NCBI GenBank assembly: GCA_900547275.1
Contig: URGA01000056.1
Span: 1 to 12,618 of the forward strand
Length of the DNA: 12,618 nt
Reading direction: 5' to 3'
Source: an uncultured Oscillospiraceae bacterium
GTDB taxonomy: Bacteria > Bacillota > Clostridia > Oscillospirales > Acutalibacteraceae
Within the stretch, counting starts at the first letter, position 1. Each line of letters opens with the position of its first letter. The notes below the pieces were generated by a model that made no database searches, was not told the DNA's origin, and was given only the letters and a program-made list of their open reading frames with translations. The translations under genes were made by a program, and so were the position numbers. Below, piece by piece: positions 6,579 to 12,618 of the stretch.

Positions 6579-8315
6579 TTATGTATTCCGTTTGAACAGT
6601 TTTCTGAATTCGTCATCGGAAAGAGTGCCGATATTACCGGCGTGTTTTTTGTTGTATTCATCGCTGACTATTGAAAGACAATCGCTGAATTCCTTTTTTG
6701 CATTTTCACTTTCGCCGCCTCTGGCAATTATACCAGAGAGCCTGCCGATTTCTTCAGCGCTTAAAAGCTGACCGAAATCCATCAGTTCAACTTCTGCGCC
6801 GTCGGTAATGCGTGAAAGAATTATATCAAAAACCTTTTTCGTAAAACCGGGTGTTAACTGTTCTCTGTCAAAATCAGCACAAAGTTTTGCGCAGTCAGGA
6901 TATCGAAGCAGTAAACTGATTAAACGATCCTCGGCTTTTAACTTTTTAAGGCTTTCATCACTTTCCATCGTCAGCCGGCCCACGTCGCGCATATTGTCGT
7001 TTACAATCTTCTTGTAAGACCTGCGCTGTTCAGCCCATGACTGACGCTTTACAAGATCGTCAAGCTGGATTTTCATATTCTGCCGCTCAACGCCCAGTTC
7101 TTCGGAAAGCCTGGATAGATAAAGATCCTGCTCAATCGGCGTAAGCCTTGCCAAAACCTTAAGAGCTTCTCTGCTGAACTCTATCTTTCCCTGTGTTGTA
7201 TTCAAATCATACTTGTTTCGTATTTCAAGCAGGCGGAATTCTGTCTCATTGGCGGCTCCTTCAAGTATGCCCTTAAACTTGTCCCGACCGTATGTTTTTA
7301 TTATTTCGTCAGGATCTTTTCCGCCGATAAGATGAGGTATCCTGACCTTTAAATCAGTTTGGTCAAAAAGGGTCATAGCCTTATTAAGGGCTTTCTGACC
7401 CGCTTCGTCTGAATCGTAAGTCAGTATTACTTCCTTTGCGTAACGGCTGATAAGGCGAACCTGCTCGTTTGTAAGCGCAGTGCCGCAGCCTGCAACGGCG
7501 TTTGTAAACCCTGCCTGATGCATGGCAATGACGTCCATATATCCCTCACAGAGAATTAGGGCGTCTTCCTTGCTGTCTTTGGCAAAGTTAAGACCGAATA
7601 ATTCATTGGTCTTTTTATAAACCAGAGTATCGCTGGTATTGATATATTTAGGCTTGCTGTCGTCAAGCACACGGCCGCCGAAGGCGATAACATTGCCCCT
7701 AACATCAATAATGGGGGTCATTACCCTGTTTCTGAATATATCATAATAGCCGTTTTTGCCTTTTTTTGCAAGTCCGGCTTCAGCAAGCTCTGAAGGCGAG
7801 TAACCTTTTGAACGCATATGGCGTATCAAAGCGTCCCAGCTGTCGGGAGCGTAGCCAAGGCCGAAATGCTTCATTGTCCCCGCAGTAAGTTCACGAGCTA
7901 CGAAATAATCATAGCCTGTCCTGCCTTCAGGCGTCATCATATAACTATGAAAAAATCTTGCGGCTTCCCTATTCATCTCAAGAATACGGCGCCGGCGTTT
8001 TGAAAGGGAGTCGTCAAAGCCTTCCTGGGGCATCTGCATTCCTGCGCGCTGCGCAAGAGTTTTGACAGCATCAAGATAGTCCAGATTTTCAATTTTTTTG
8101 ACAAAGGTAACTGCGTCGCCGCCTGCTCCGCAGCCGAAGCAATAAAACGACTGTGTGTCAGGATAAACTGTAAACGACGGTGTTTTTTCATTATGAAACG
8201 GACAAAGTCCGACAAGTGTGGAACCACGCCGTTTCAGGGTAACATAAGAAGAGATAACGTCTTCAATGTCCGTCTTATATTTAAGTTCCTGCAAAAAACT
8301 ATCACCCAGAGGCAT
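6579..8315 (-). CDS. dnaG: DNA primase DnaG
   Basis: A 578-residue replicative primase that makes RNA primers at the fork with the DnaB-type helicase. The N-terminal zinc ribbon is GLCPFHNEKTPSF (36-48) and SFYCFGCGAGGD (56-67), with Cys38, His41, Cys59 and Cys62 as ligands. The catalytic core has FRNRVMTPIIDVRGNVIAFG (194-213), AFGGRVLDDSKPKYINT (211-227), and the TOPRIM part CEGYMDVIA (256-264) with Glu257, and ILTYDSDEAGQKAL (297-310) with Asp301/Asp303 for metal binding. Residues from about 430 form the helical helicase-interacting C-terminal domain, less conserved as expected. Length is normal. The ATG at 8315 has AAAGGAG about 8 nt upstream. It lies 36 nt after dgt and 18 nt before rpoD. 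Confidence 0.98.
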   Translation of the reverse strand: MPLGDSFLQELKYKTDIEDVISSYVTLKRRGSTLVGLCPFHNEKTPSFTVYPDTQSFYCFGCGAGGDAVTFVKKIENLDYLDAVKTLAQRAGMQMPQEGFDDSLSKRRRRILEMNREAARFFHSYMMTPEGRTGYDYFVARELTAGTMKHFGLGYAPDSWDALIRHMRSKGYSPSELAEAGLAKKGKNGYYDIFRNRVMTPIIDVRGNVIAFGGRVLDDSKPKYINTSDTLVYKKTNELFGLNFAKDSKEDALILCEGYMDVIAMHQAGFTNAVAGCGTALTNEQVRLISRYAKEVILTYDSDEAGQKALNKAMTLFDQTDLKVRIPHLIGGKDPDEIIKTYGRDKFKGILEGAANETEFRLLEIRNKYDLNTTQGKIEFSREALKVLARLTPIEQDLYLSRLSEELGVERQNMKIQLDDLVKRQSWAEQRRSYKKIVNDNMRDVGRLTMESDESLKKLKAEDRLISLLLRYPDCAKLCADFDREQLTPGFTKKVFDIILSRITDGAEVELMDFGQLLSAEEIGRLSGIIARGGESENAKKEFSDCLSIVSDEYNKKHAGNIGTLSDDEFRKLFKRNT

Positions 8316-8351
8316 TCTTTCAACTCCTTTCGCAAAAAATAAGTAATATAC

Positions 8352-9353
8352 TCATTCGTGCCAGAACATAGGCACAAATAATTTGTTAAATACTTTCAGA
8401 GCGTAGTTATCGCTCATTCCGGCTATGTAGTCGCAGACAGCCTTTTCGTCACCGTCACGTTCAGCGATAGTGACATATTCTTCAGGCATTTCTTCAATAT
8501 GTTTGATATAGTATTTGTATATTTCGGTAAGCATATTAACCGCTTTACTCTCTTCCCCTTTGCAGACGGGGTTTGTATATACGGCGGTAAACATAAAGTT
8601 ATGGAGGTCACAGAAAAGCTCATAACAGTCACTGCTCATTCTAATCTTGTCACCGCTGTTTTGAACAACGTTCATAACCATGCTATTTATTCTCTGTGAC
8701 TTGGTCATTCCTAAGCCCATGCGCAGTTCAAGAGGTATGTCCTCCTCAGCCATAACACCGGCTCTGCAGGCATCGTCAATATCATGGTTAATATATGCAA
8801 TTTTATCGGCAATGCGGATTATCTGGCCTTCAAGGGTATAAGCTTCTTCGCCTTTGGTGTGGCAGAGTATTCCGTTTTTGACCTCCTCTGTAAGATTAAG
8901 GCCTTTGCCGTATTTCTCTATTTTCTCTACCGTTCTTACACTCTGTTCGTAATGAGTAAATCCGCAGGAACAAAGCGCGTTAAGCGCTCTCTCTCCTGCA
9001 TGACCAAAAGGTGTGTGACCGAGATCGTGACCCAGAGCAATTGCTTCCGTCAAATCTTCGTTTAATTGAAGCGCCCTTGCAATGGTTCTTGCAATCTGGG
9101 AAACTTCGAGGGTATGAGTAAGTCTTGTCCGATAGTGGTCGCCGCTTGGTGCAAGAAAGACCTGTGTCTTATGTTTCAGTCTGCGGAACGAACGCGAGTG
9201 AATAATTCTGTCCCTGTCTCTTTGAAAGCAGGTTCTTATCTGACAAGGCTCTTCTTCTCTCGCTCTGCCTCTTGAATTAACCGCAAGGCAGGCTTTGTCA
9301 GAAAGATAGAGTTTTTCATTTTCTTCAGCACGAATGCGAATTGAGCAATCCAA
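8352..9353 (-). CDS. dgt: Deoxyguanosinetriphosphate triphosphohydrolase-like HD protein (dGTPase)
   Basis: A 333-residue HD-domain hydrolase that cleaves dGTP (or, in relatives, other dNTPs) to nucleoside and triphosphate and helps balance dNTP pools. Motifs are FQRDRDRIIHSRSFRRLKHK (43-62), YRTRLTHTLEVSQIARTIAR (74-93) with the first metal-ligand His80, the HD pair in IALGHDLGHTPFGHAGERAL (105-124; His109-Asp110), and INHDIDDA (188-195) with Asp191. This matches the short Firmicutes-type Dgt, lacking the E. coli insertions. Translation starts at TTG (9353): AAAGGAG lies 7 nt upstream, the only good ribosome site near, and the frame then matches family N-termini (YLSDKACLAVNSRGR, 16-30). It is the first gene of the dgt-dnaG-rpoD train, a common order in Clostridia. 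Substrate specificity within dNTPs is not shown by sequence. Confidence 0.95.
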   Translation of the reverse strand: MDCSIRIRAEENEKLYLSDKACLAVNSRGRAREEEPCQIRTCFQRDRDRIIHSRSFRRLKHKTQVFLAPSGDHYRTRLTHTLEVSQIARTIARALQLNEDLTEAIALGHDLGHTPFGHAGERALNALCSCGFTHYEQSVRTVEKIEKYGKGLNLTEEVKNGILCHTKGEEAYTLEGQIIRIADKIAYINHDIDDACRAGVMAEEDIPLELRMGLGMTKSQRINSMVMNVVQNSGDKIRMSSDCYELFCDLHNFMFTAVYTNPVCKGEESKAVNMLTEIYKYYIKHIEEMPEEYVTIAERDGDEKAVCDYIAGMSDNYALKVFNKLFVPMFWHE

Positions 9354-9360
9354 AATACCG

Positions 9361-9367
9361 CTCCTTT
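9361..9367 (-). promoter_or_regulatory. Ribosome binding site deciding the TTG start of dgt
   Basis: AAAGGAG on the minus strand, 7 nt before the TTG at 9353. No in-frame ATG or GTG with a comparable site lies near, so this site supports the TTG start. Confidence 0.8.
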
Positions 9368-9369
9368 CC

Positions 9370-9387
9370 GTTATACTCTATTTTATA
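9370..9387 (-). promoter_or_regulatory. Weak candidate -10 boxes for the dgt-dnaG-rpoD operon
   Basis: Two A/T-rich -10-like hexamers on the minus strand, TATAAA (9387-9382) and TATAAC (9375-9370), lie 29-17 nt before the dgt TTG. Neither has a convincing -35 at 16-18 nt; the best for the second is TTCATT. The operon needs a promoter near here because the upstream gene is divergent, but which box is used is not settled. Confidence 0.35.
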
Positions 9388-9411
9388 CGCAATAATGAAA
9401 AAAAATCCTTT

Positions 9412-9428
9412 AATTATTTAAAATAATT
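9412..9428. repeat. A/T-only palindrome in the divergent intergenic region
   Basis: Perfect 8-nt arms (AATTATTT and AAATAATT) around a single central A. It lies 7 nt upstream of the -35 box of the plus-strand promoter and about 25 nt upstream of the dgt -10-like boxes. It could be an UP element, a regulator site, or simply chance in A/T-rich DNA. Confidence 0.5.
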
Positions 9429-9435
9429 TAAAAAC

Positions 9436-9464
9436 TTGACGAAATATGATGAAAAGGTTATGAT
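9436..9464 (+). promoter_or_regulatory. Sigma-A promoter for the metallophosphoesterase gene
   Basis: The -35 box TTGACG (9436-9441) and -10 box TATGAT (9459-9464) are separated by exactly 17 nt, each one mismatch from consensus. The expected transcription start at about 9470-9472 falls at the Shine-Dalgarno, giving a leader of only about 15 nt. Confidence 0.8.
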
Positions 9465-9470
9465 TTTCAA

Positions 9471-9478
9471 AAAGGAGG
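9471..9478 (+). promoter_or_regulatory. Ribosome binding site of the metallophosphoesterase gene
   Basis: AAAGGAGG, 7 nt before the ATG at 9486. It sits at the predicted 5' end of the mRNA, so the transcript would carry almost no leader beyond the ribosome site. Confidence 0.8.
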
Positions 9479-9485
9479 CCGAAAA

Positions 9486-10331
9486 ATGGAAGCGTTTATC
9501 ATCACCGCAGTAATTATTCTGGTAATTGCCCTGTTTCTGATATTTGCTTATTTTCAGAATAACAGACCAGATATTACTGAATACAGCATTACTGCCGACA
9601 TTGAAAAAGACAAAACCATTGTCCATCTTTCCGACTTTCACTCAAAACCTTCTAAAATAATATTTGAAAAAGTCAAGGAGATAAACCCTGATATAATCTG
9701 CATAACCGGTGATTTTATCAACGACAAAGGCAGACGTAGAGAAGCGATGCTTCAATATGCGAAAAAGCTTTGCGAAATTGCCGACGTAATCTACATTCCG
9801 GGTAATCATGAGCGAAGGCTGGCAGATTTTGATACGCTTATGACACAACTGAGAAAAAGCGGGTTCTGTGTTCTGATAGACAGCATTTGCACCGACCAAG
9901 GAATAACTTTTCTGGGGCTTGACGAAAACCAGGCGGATTTCAAAGACTACAAAGCAAGAAAAAACGGAACGTACAAATACAAGGACTCCTCCGCCCTGCT
10001 TAAAAGATTTTCAGATATGAAAGGATTTAAAATTCTCTTATCACATTTTCCCGAAAATTTCAAAGCTGTAAAGGAGAATAATTACCAGCAATATGATTTT
10101 GATTTACAGCTTTCCGGTCACGCCCATGGCGGTCAGTGGATATTGCCGTTTGTCGGTCCTGTATTCTCTCCCGGGCAAGGACTGTTTCCGAAATACGCAA
10201 GAGGCAGTTTCGGCGAAAGGCCAAAACTGATAATTTCCAGAGGTATTGGAAACGCTGAATTTCCATTAAGGTTGTTCAATCACCCTGAAATAATCGTTAT
10301 AAGTGTAAAAGAAAAGTCCGAAAACACGTAA
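9486..10331 (+). CDS. Membrane-anchored calcineurin-like metallophosphoesterase (YkuE/YaeI-like)
   Basis: A 281-residue binuclear-metal phosphoesterase. Residues 4-23 form a hydrophobic N-terminal anchor (FIITAVIILVIALFLIFAYF). The metallophosphoesterase motifs follow in order: HLSDFHSK (47-54; Asp50, His52), ITGDFIND (73-80; Asp76), IPGNHE (104-109; Asn107, His108), LLSHFPE (184-190; His187) and LSGHAHGGQW (209-218; His212, His214), a complete metal-binding set. The GHxHGGQ ending and the length match the YkuE/YaeI branch, some members of which act on UDP-diacylglucosamine or other phosphodiesters. The substrate here is unknown; in a Gram-positive the lipid A reaction is not expected. Orientation of the catalytic domain relative to the membrane is not fixed by the sequence. 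It is the only plus-strand gene, monocistronic, with its own promoter and a downstream terminator. Confidence 0.93.
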   Translation: MEAFIITAVIILVIALFLIFAYFQNNRPDITEYSITADIEKDKTIVHLSDFHSKPSKIIFEKVKEINPDIICITGDFINDKGRRREAMLQYAKKLCEIADVIYIPGNHERRLADFDTLMTQLRKSGFCVLIDSICTDQGITFLGLDENQADFKDYKARKNGTYKYKDSSALLKRFSDMKGFKILLSHFPENFKAVKENNYQQYDFDLQLSGHAHGGQWILPFVGPVFSPGQGLFPKYARGSFGERPKLIISRGIGNAEFPLRLFNHPEIIVISVKEKSENT

Positions 10332-10347
10332 AGGAATTTCCTTTACG
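10327..10347. repeat. Palindrome overlapping the metallophosphoesterase stop codon
   Basis: CGTAAAGGAA and TTCCTTTACG flank a single T; the TAA stop (10329-10331) lies in the left arm. As RNA it could form an 8-bp stem with a 5-nt loop. No T-run follows on the plus strand, so it is not a classical terminator by itself; it may protect the 3' end or act with the hairpin 24 nt downstream. Confidence 0.75.
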
Positions 10348-10370
10348 GTTGTTGACGTAAAATAAAATGT

Positions 10371-10394
10371 AAAGCCCGGCTCTTGCCGGGCTTT
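10371..10394. terminator. Bidirectional rho-independent terminator
   Basis: A perfect 10-bp stem, AAAGCCCGGC and GCCGGGCTTT, with a TCTT loop. The plus side is followed by a T-rich CTTCTTT; the minus side by a T-rich ACATTTTATTTTA. It lies between the convergent metallophosphoesterase (ending 10331) and ispE (ending 10412) and can serve both. Confidence 0.93.
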
Positions 10395-10411
10395 CTTCTT
10401 TGTAAATGTTC

Positions 10412-11281
10412 TTATTTGACAATCTTACACCCTTTAGAAACAGGCGTTGTGACAACAATGTCCTTTGCGTAAGGCTTGACTTTTTCAGCCGCTTCCTGCG
10501 CCTGCTCCTTATTCTCAAATATTCCGAACACGGTGGGTCCGCTTCCGCTCATGCAAACGCCCAGAGCGCCGCATTCTCTCATTATCTCTTTCATTTCAAT
10601 TCTTCCTGGAACTTCTACAAACTGCTCAAATACATTTTCCATTGACTCAGAAATTGTTTTCAGGTCACGGCTCTGAACAGCGCAAAGCATTCCAAGCTGG
10701 TCCGGATTGTGGGTTTTACCCATTGTATCAAACAATCCATATGCTTTTCCTGTATTAACGCCAAACTCCGGTTTTGCAAGCAAAATAAAACATTTAGGCA
10801 GTGGCTTGAGTTTGTGCAGTATTTCGCCAATACCCTGAGCAAGGAGCGTTCCGCCTTTAATGCAAAACGGAACATCGGCGCCGATTTTAACGCCGATTTC
10901 GCACAGTTCTTCTTCTGTAAGTTCCGCACCGAAAATCTCGTTTAGAGCAACAAAAACACCAGCTCCGTCTGCACTTCCGCCGGCAAGGCCCGCCGCGTGA
11001 GGAATACGCTTTTGAAGATCAATATGAATTCCGGGATTTTTGATTTTTGTGTACTTAAAAAACGCCTCCGCCGCTTTCCAAGCAATATTGCTGCTGTCAA
11101 GCGGAATATCATCAATATTGGCTGTTATCGTAATTTTACGGTCTTTTCTCTTTTCAACCGATACCGTATCATAAACGCCTACGCTTTGCATAACCATGAA
11201 AAGTTCATGGTAATTGTCGCAACGCTTGCGCAGAATATCAAGCATCAAATTTACTTTTGCATATGCCTTTACTTTTACCAT
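10412..11281 (-). CDS. ispE: 4-diphosphocytidyl-2-C-methyl-D-erythritol kinase IspE
   Basis: A 289-residue GHMP-family kinase of the MEP isoprenoid pathway; it phosphorylates the 2-hydroxyl of CDP-methylerythritol using ATP. Features are KAYAKVNLMLDIL (5-17; Lys9 of the catalytic pair), the ATP-binding loop IPHAAGLAGGSADGAGVF (93-110), IGADVPFCIKGGT (133-145; Asp136 catalytic), and the C-terminal GHMP motif VCMSGSGPTVFGIF (242-255). Length is standard. The ATG at 11281 follows the aminotransferase stop by 1 nt, with GAGGG inside the end of that gene as ribosome site, so the pair is probably translated together. It is the last gene of the Lrp-aminotransferase-ispE operon and is followed by the bidirectional hairpin. 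Presence indicates the MEP rather than mevalonate route. Confidence 0.97.
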   Translation of the reverse strand: MVKVKAYAKVNLMLDILRKRCDNYHELFMVMQSVGVYDTVSVEKRKDRKITITANIDDIPLDSSNIAWKAAEAFFKYTKIKNPGIHIDLQKRIPHAAGLAGGSADGAGVFVALNEIFGAELTEEELCEIGVKIGADVPFCIKGGTLLAQGIGEILHKLKPLPKCFILLAKPEFGVNTGKAYGLFDTMGKTHNPDQLGMLCAVQSRDLKTISESMENVFEQFVEVPGRIEMKEIMRECGALGVCMSGSGPTVFGIFENKEQAQEAAEKVKPYAKDIVVTTPVSKGCKIVK

Positions 11282-11282
11282 T

Positions 11283-12455
11283 TTATCCCTCTAATTCACG
11301 CACAAATTCACCTATTCTCGTGACTGCTTCCTTTATATTATCAATCGAATAGCAATAGGAAACTCGTATAAATCCTTCGCCGCAATCGCCGAACGCATTA
11401 CCGGGAACTACAGCAACTCTTTTTGAATAGATCAGTTTTTCACAAAATTCTTCAGAAGAAAGACCGGTTGACTGAATTGACGGAAAAGCGTAAAAAGCAC
11501 CTTCCGGTTCAAAACAAGGCAAACCTATTTCTCTGAATGCGTTAACAGTAAATCTGCGGCGCATATCATAATCATCGCGCATTTTTATAATATCTGCATC
11601 GCCGTTTCTAAGGGCCTCAACTGCCGCAAACTGGCTTGTTGTAGGAGCAGACATTATCGCAAACTGATGCAGTTTTGTCATCTGAGCAATAACGGGTGCA
11701 GGACCCAGCGCGTAGCCAAGACGCCAGCCGGTCATTGAATAAGTCTTTGAAAAGCCGTTGATAACGACAGTTCTTTCTTTCATGCCCGGCATCGAAGCAA
11801 TTGAAACATGAGTGTTGCTCCCGTAAGTCAGTTCGCTGTATATTTCGTCTGAAAGAACAAAAATATTATGCTTTTTCAGCACCTCGCAAACGGGTTCAAG
11901 ATCCTCCCTGCGCATAACAGCTCCCGTTGGATTATTGGGATACGGGAAGATTATCAATTTTGTTTTGTCTGTTATAGCATTTTCCAGTTCTTCCGTGGTA
12001 ACCCTAAAATTGTTTTTATTTTTTGTTACAAGCGGTACGGCTTTTCCGCCGCAAACTTCAACAATAGGTTTGTAGCAAACAAAAGAAGGCTCAACAACAA
12101 GCACTTCATCTCCAGGGCAAATAAGCGTCCTTATACACATATCAATGCCCTCTGAACCGCCTACCGTCACGAGAACTTCATTTTTTGCATTATATTCTAA
12201 ATCATATTTGCGCTGATAAAAAGCGCAAATTTCTTCTCTTAAAGAAATAAGTCCGGCATTTGCCGTATAGCGGGTTGAACCTCTTTCAAGAGTATCAATT
12301 CCCTGTTGGCGGATATGCCACGGTGTCAGAAAATCTGGTTCGCCTACGCCCAGAGATATAACGTTGTCCATTTCCTCCGCAATTGAGAAAAACTTTCTTA
12401 TCCCGCTGGGTTTTACCGCAGAAAGAGCCGGATTTATAAAATCATCATACTGCAT
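11283..12455 (-). CDS. Pyridoxal-phosphate class I/II aminotransferase (aspartate/aromatic aminotransferase-like)
   Basis: Fold-type I PLP enzyme of 390 residues counted from the ATG at 12455 (numbering below from that Met). Motifs are SLGVGEPDFLTPWHIR (34-49), VTVGGSEGIDM (97-107) near the cofactor phosphate, YPNNPTGAV (172-180; Asn175), VLSDEIYSEL (200-209; Asp203, Tyr206), NGFSKTYSMTGWRLGY (233-248; Lys237 Schiff-base lysine, Arg245) and FIRVSYCYS (362-370; Arg364 for the substrate carboxylate). All PLP contacts are present. It resembles the PatA/AspC-like Firmicutes enzymes; which amino acid it prefers is not shown. A GTG at 12458 is also in frame, but the ATG overlapping the upstream stop (TGATG) is favoured. 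Directly upstream is an Lrp/AsnC regulator gene, a pairing that suggests amino-acid-responsive control. Confidence 0.95.
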   Translation of the reverse strand: MQYDDFINPALSAVKPSGIRKFFSIAEEMDNVISLGVGEPDFLTPWHIRQQGIDTLERGSTRYTANAGLISLREEICAFYQRKYDLEYNAKNEVLVTVGGSEGIDMCIRTLICPGDEVLVVEPSFVCYKPIVEVCGGKAVPLVTKNKNNFRVTTEELENAITDKTKLIIFPYPNNPTGAVMRREDLEPVCEVLKKHNIFVLSDEIYSELTYGSNTHVSIASMPGMKERTVVINGFSKTYSMTGWRLGYALGPAPVIAQMTKLHQFAIMSAPTTSQFAAVEALRNGDADIIKMRDDYDMRRRFTVNAFREIGLPCFEPEGAFYAFPSIQSTGLSSEEFCEKLIYSKRVAVVPGNAFGDCGEGFIRVSYCYSIDNIKEAVTRIGEFVRELEG

Positions 12456-12618
12456 CACAGAGAAATGTTCCCCCGATCGTCTTTTTTATCGTCGGTGAAA
12501 AGCACGCTCTGATCCTTGTATCTTTTCAGAATAAAATGGGTCGAAGTGGAAACAACGTCCTCAAGAGGAGATAGGCGCTTCGCAACAAACATTGAAACCT
12601 CCTGAAAAGACTTATCTG
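12455..12618 (-). CDS. Lrp/AsnC-family transcriptional regulator, C-terminal fragment
   Basis: Only the last 53 codons are in the window; the gene continues beyond the right edge. The visible residues include FQEVSMFVAKRLSPLEDVVS (4-23) and STSTHFILKRYKDQSVLF (23-40), the end of the RAM/AsnC ligand-binding domain as found in small Lrp/AsnC regulators of Clostridia, followed by a charged tail to the stop at 12455-12457. The DNA-binding helix-turn-helix lies outside the window. Lrp/AsnC proteins form octamer-like assemblies that bind amino acids and control amino-acid metabolism genes. The stop shares a base with the aminotransferase ATG (TGATG), so the two are surely co-transcribed; the regulator may sense a substrate or product of that enzyme. 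Confidence 0.87.
   Translation of the reverse strand, partial: DKSFQEVSMFVAKRLSPLEDVVSTSTHFILKRYKDQSVLFTDDKKDDRGNISL

Noticed and set aside
9354..9485. Riboswitch or structured leader upstream of dgt
   Set aside because: The space to the start is short, very A/T-rich and has no conserved aptamer-like elements.
10406..11323. Plus-strand frames opposite ispE
   Set aside because: IspE is complete and conserved on the minus strand; these frames lack ribosome sites and recognisable domains.
12456..12458. GTG at 12458 as the aminotransferase start
   Set aside because: An ATG follows immediately and overlaps the upstream stop as TGATG, the more usual arrangement; the difference is one residue.
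1..12618. CRISPR array, insertion sequence, prophage or defence genes
   Set aside because: No repeated spacers, transposase motifs, terminal inverted repeats or defence-type domains were seen; all genes are of housekeeping or general metabolic families.

Overview
The window is a compact, housekeeping stretch of a low-to-mid G+C Gram-positive chromosome. It most probably comes from a gut-type Clostridia member (Oscillospiraceae/Ruminococcaceae-like). The reasons are the dgt-dnaG-rpoD order, a DUF896 protein (a Firmicutes family), MEP-pathway isoprenoid synthesis (ispE), strong GGAGG Shine-Dalgarno sites with some GTG/TTG starts, and an mltG gene next to a U32-family gene as in Firmicutes. No mobile element, phage gene, CRISPR array, tRNA or rRNA was seen. 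The lineage call is an inference from gene content, not a sequence search.

Layout. (1) Positions 9353 down to 1 hold one tightly packed minus-strand gene train, in transcription order: dgt, dnaG, rpoD, a DUF896 protein, a thymidylate-kinase-like gene, a DUF2156 gene broken by a one-base frameshift, a GNAT acetyltransferase, a DJ-1/PfpI protein, 5-formyl-THF cyclo-ligase, mltG, and the start of a U32-family gene that runs off the left edge. Gaps are 36 nt or less and many junctions overlap (TGATG, ATGA, 10-23 nt), so co-transcription and translational coupling are likely. (2) Positions 9354-9485 form a divergent intergenic region. It carries a near-consensus sigma-A promoter for the plus-strand gene, an A/T-only palindrome, and weaker promoter-like boxes for dgt. 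(3) Positions 9486-10331 encode a membrane-anchored metallophosphoesterase, the only plus-strand gene. (4) Positions 10332-10411 are a convergent junction with a strong bidirectional terminator hairpin. (5) Positions 12618 down to 10412 hold a second minus-strand operon: the tail of an Lrp/AsnC regulator, a class I/II aminotransferase, then ispE.

The large operon links dNTP homeostasis (dGTPase, nucleotide kinase), replication priming (DnaG) and housekeeping transcription (sigma-A) with one-carbon metabolism, glyoxalase/chaperone-like DJ-1, peptidoglycan strand termination (MltG) and probable tRNA modification (U32 family). It resembles the classical macromolecular synthesis operon, with dgt rather than rpsU upstream of dnaG. 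I do not see a new defence or mobile system here. The most checkable anomaly is the single-base frameshift in the DUF2156 gene near 4353-4354; other items of interest are the divergent Tmk-like kinase, the DUF896 gene's place in the operon, and the very short leader predicted for the metallophosphoesterase gene.
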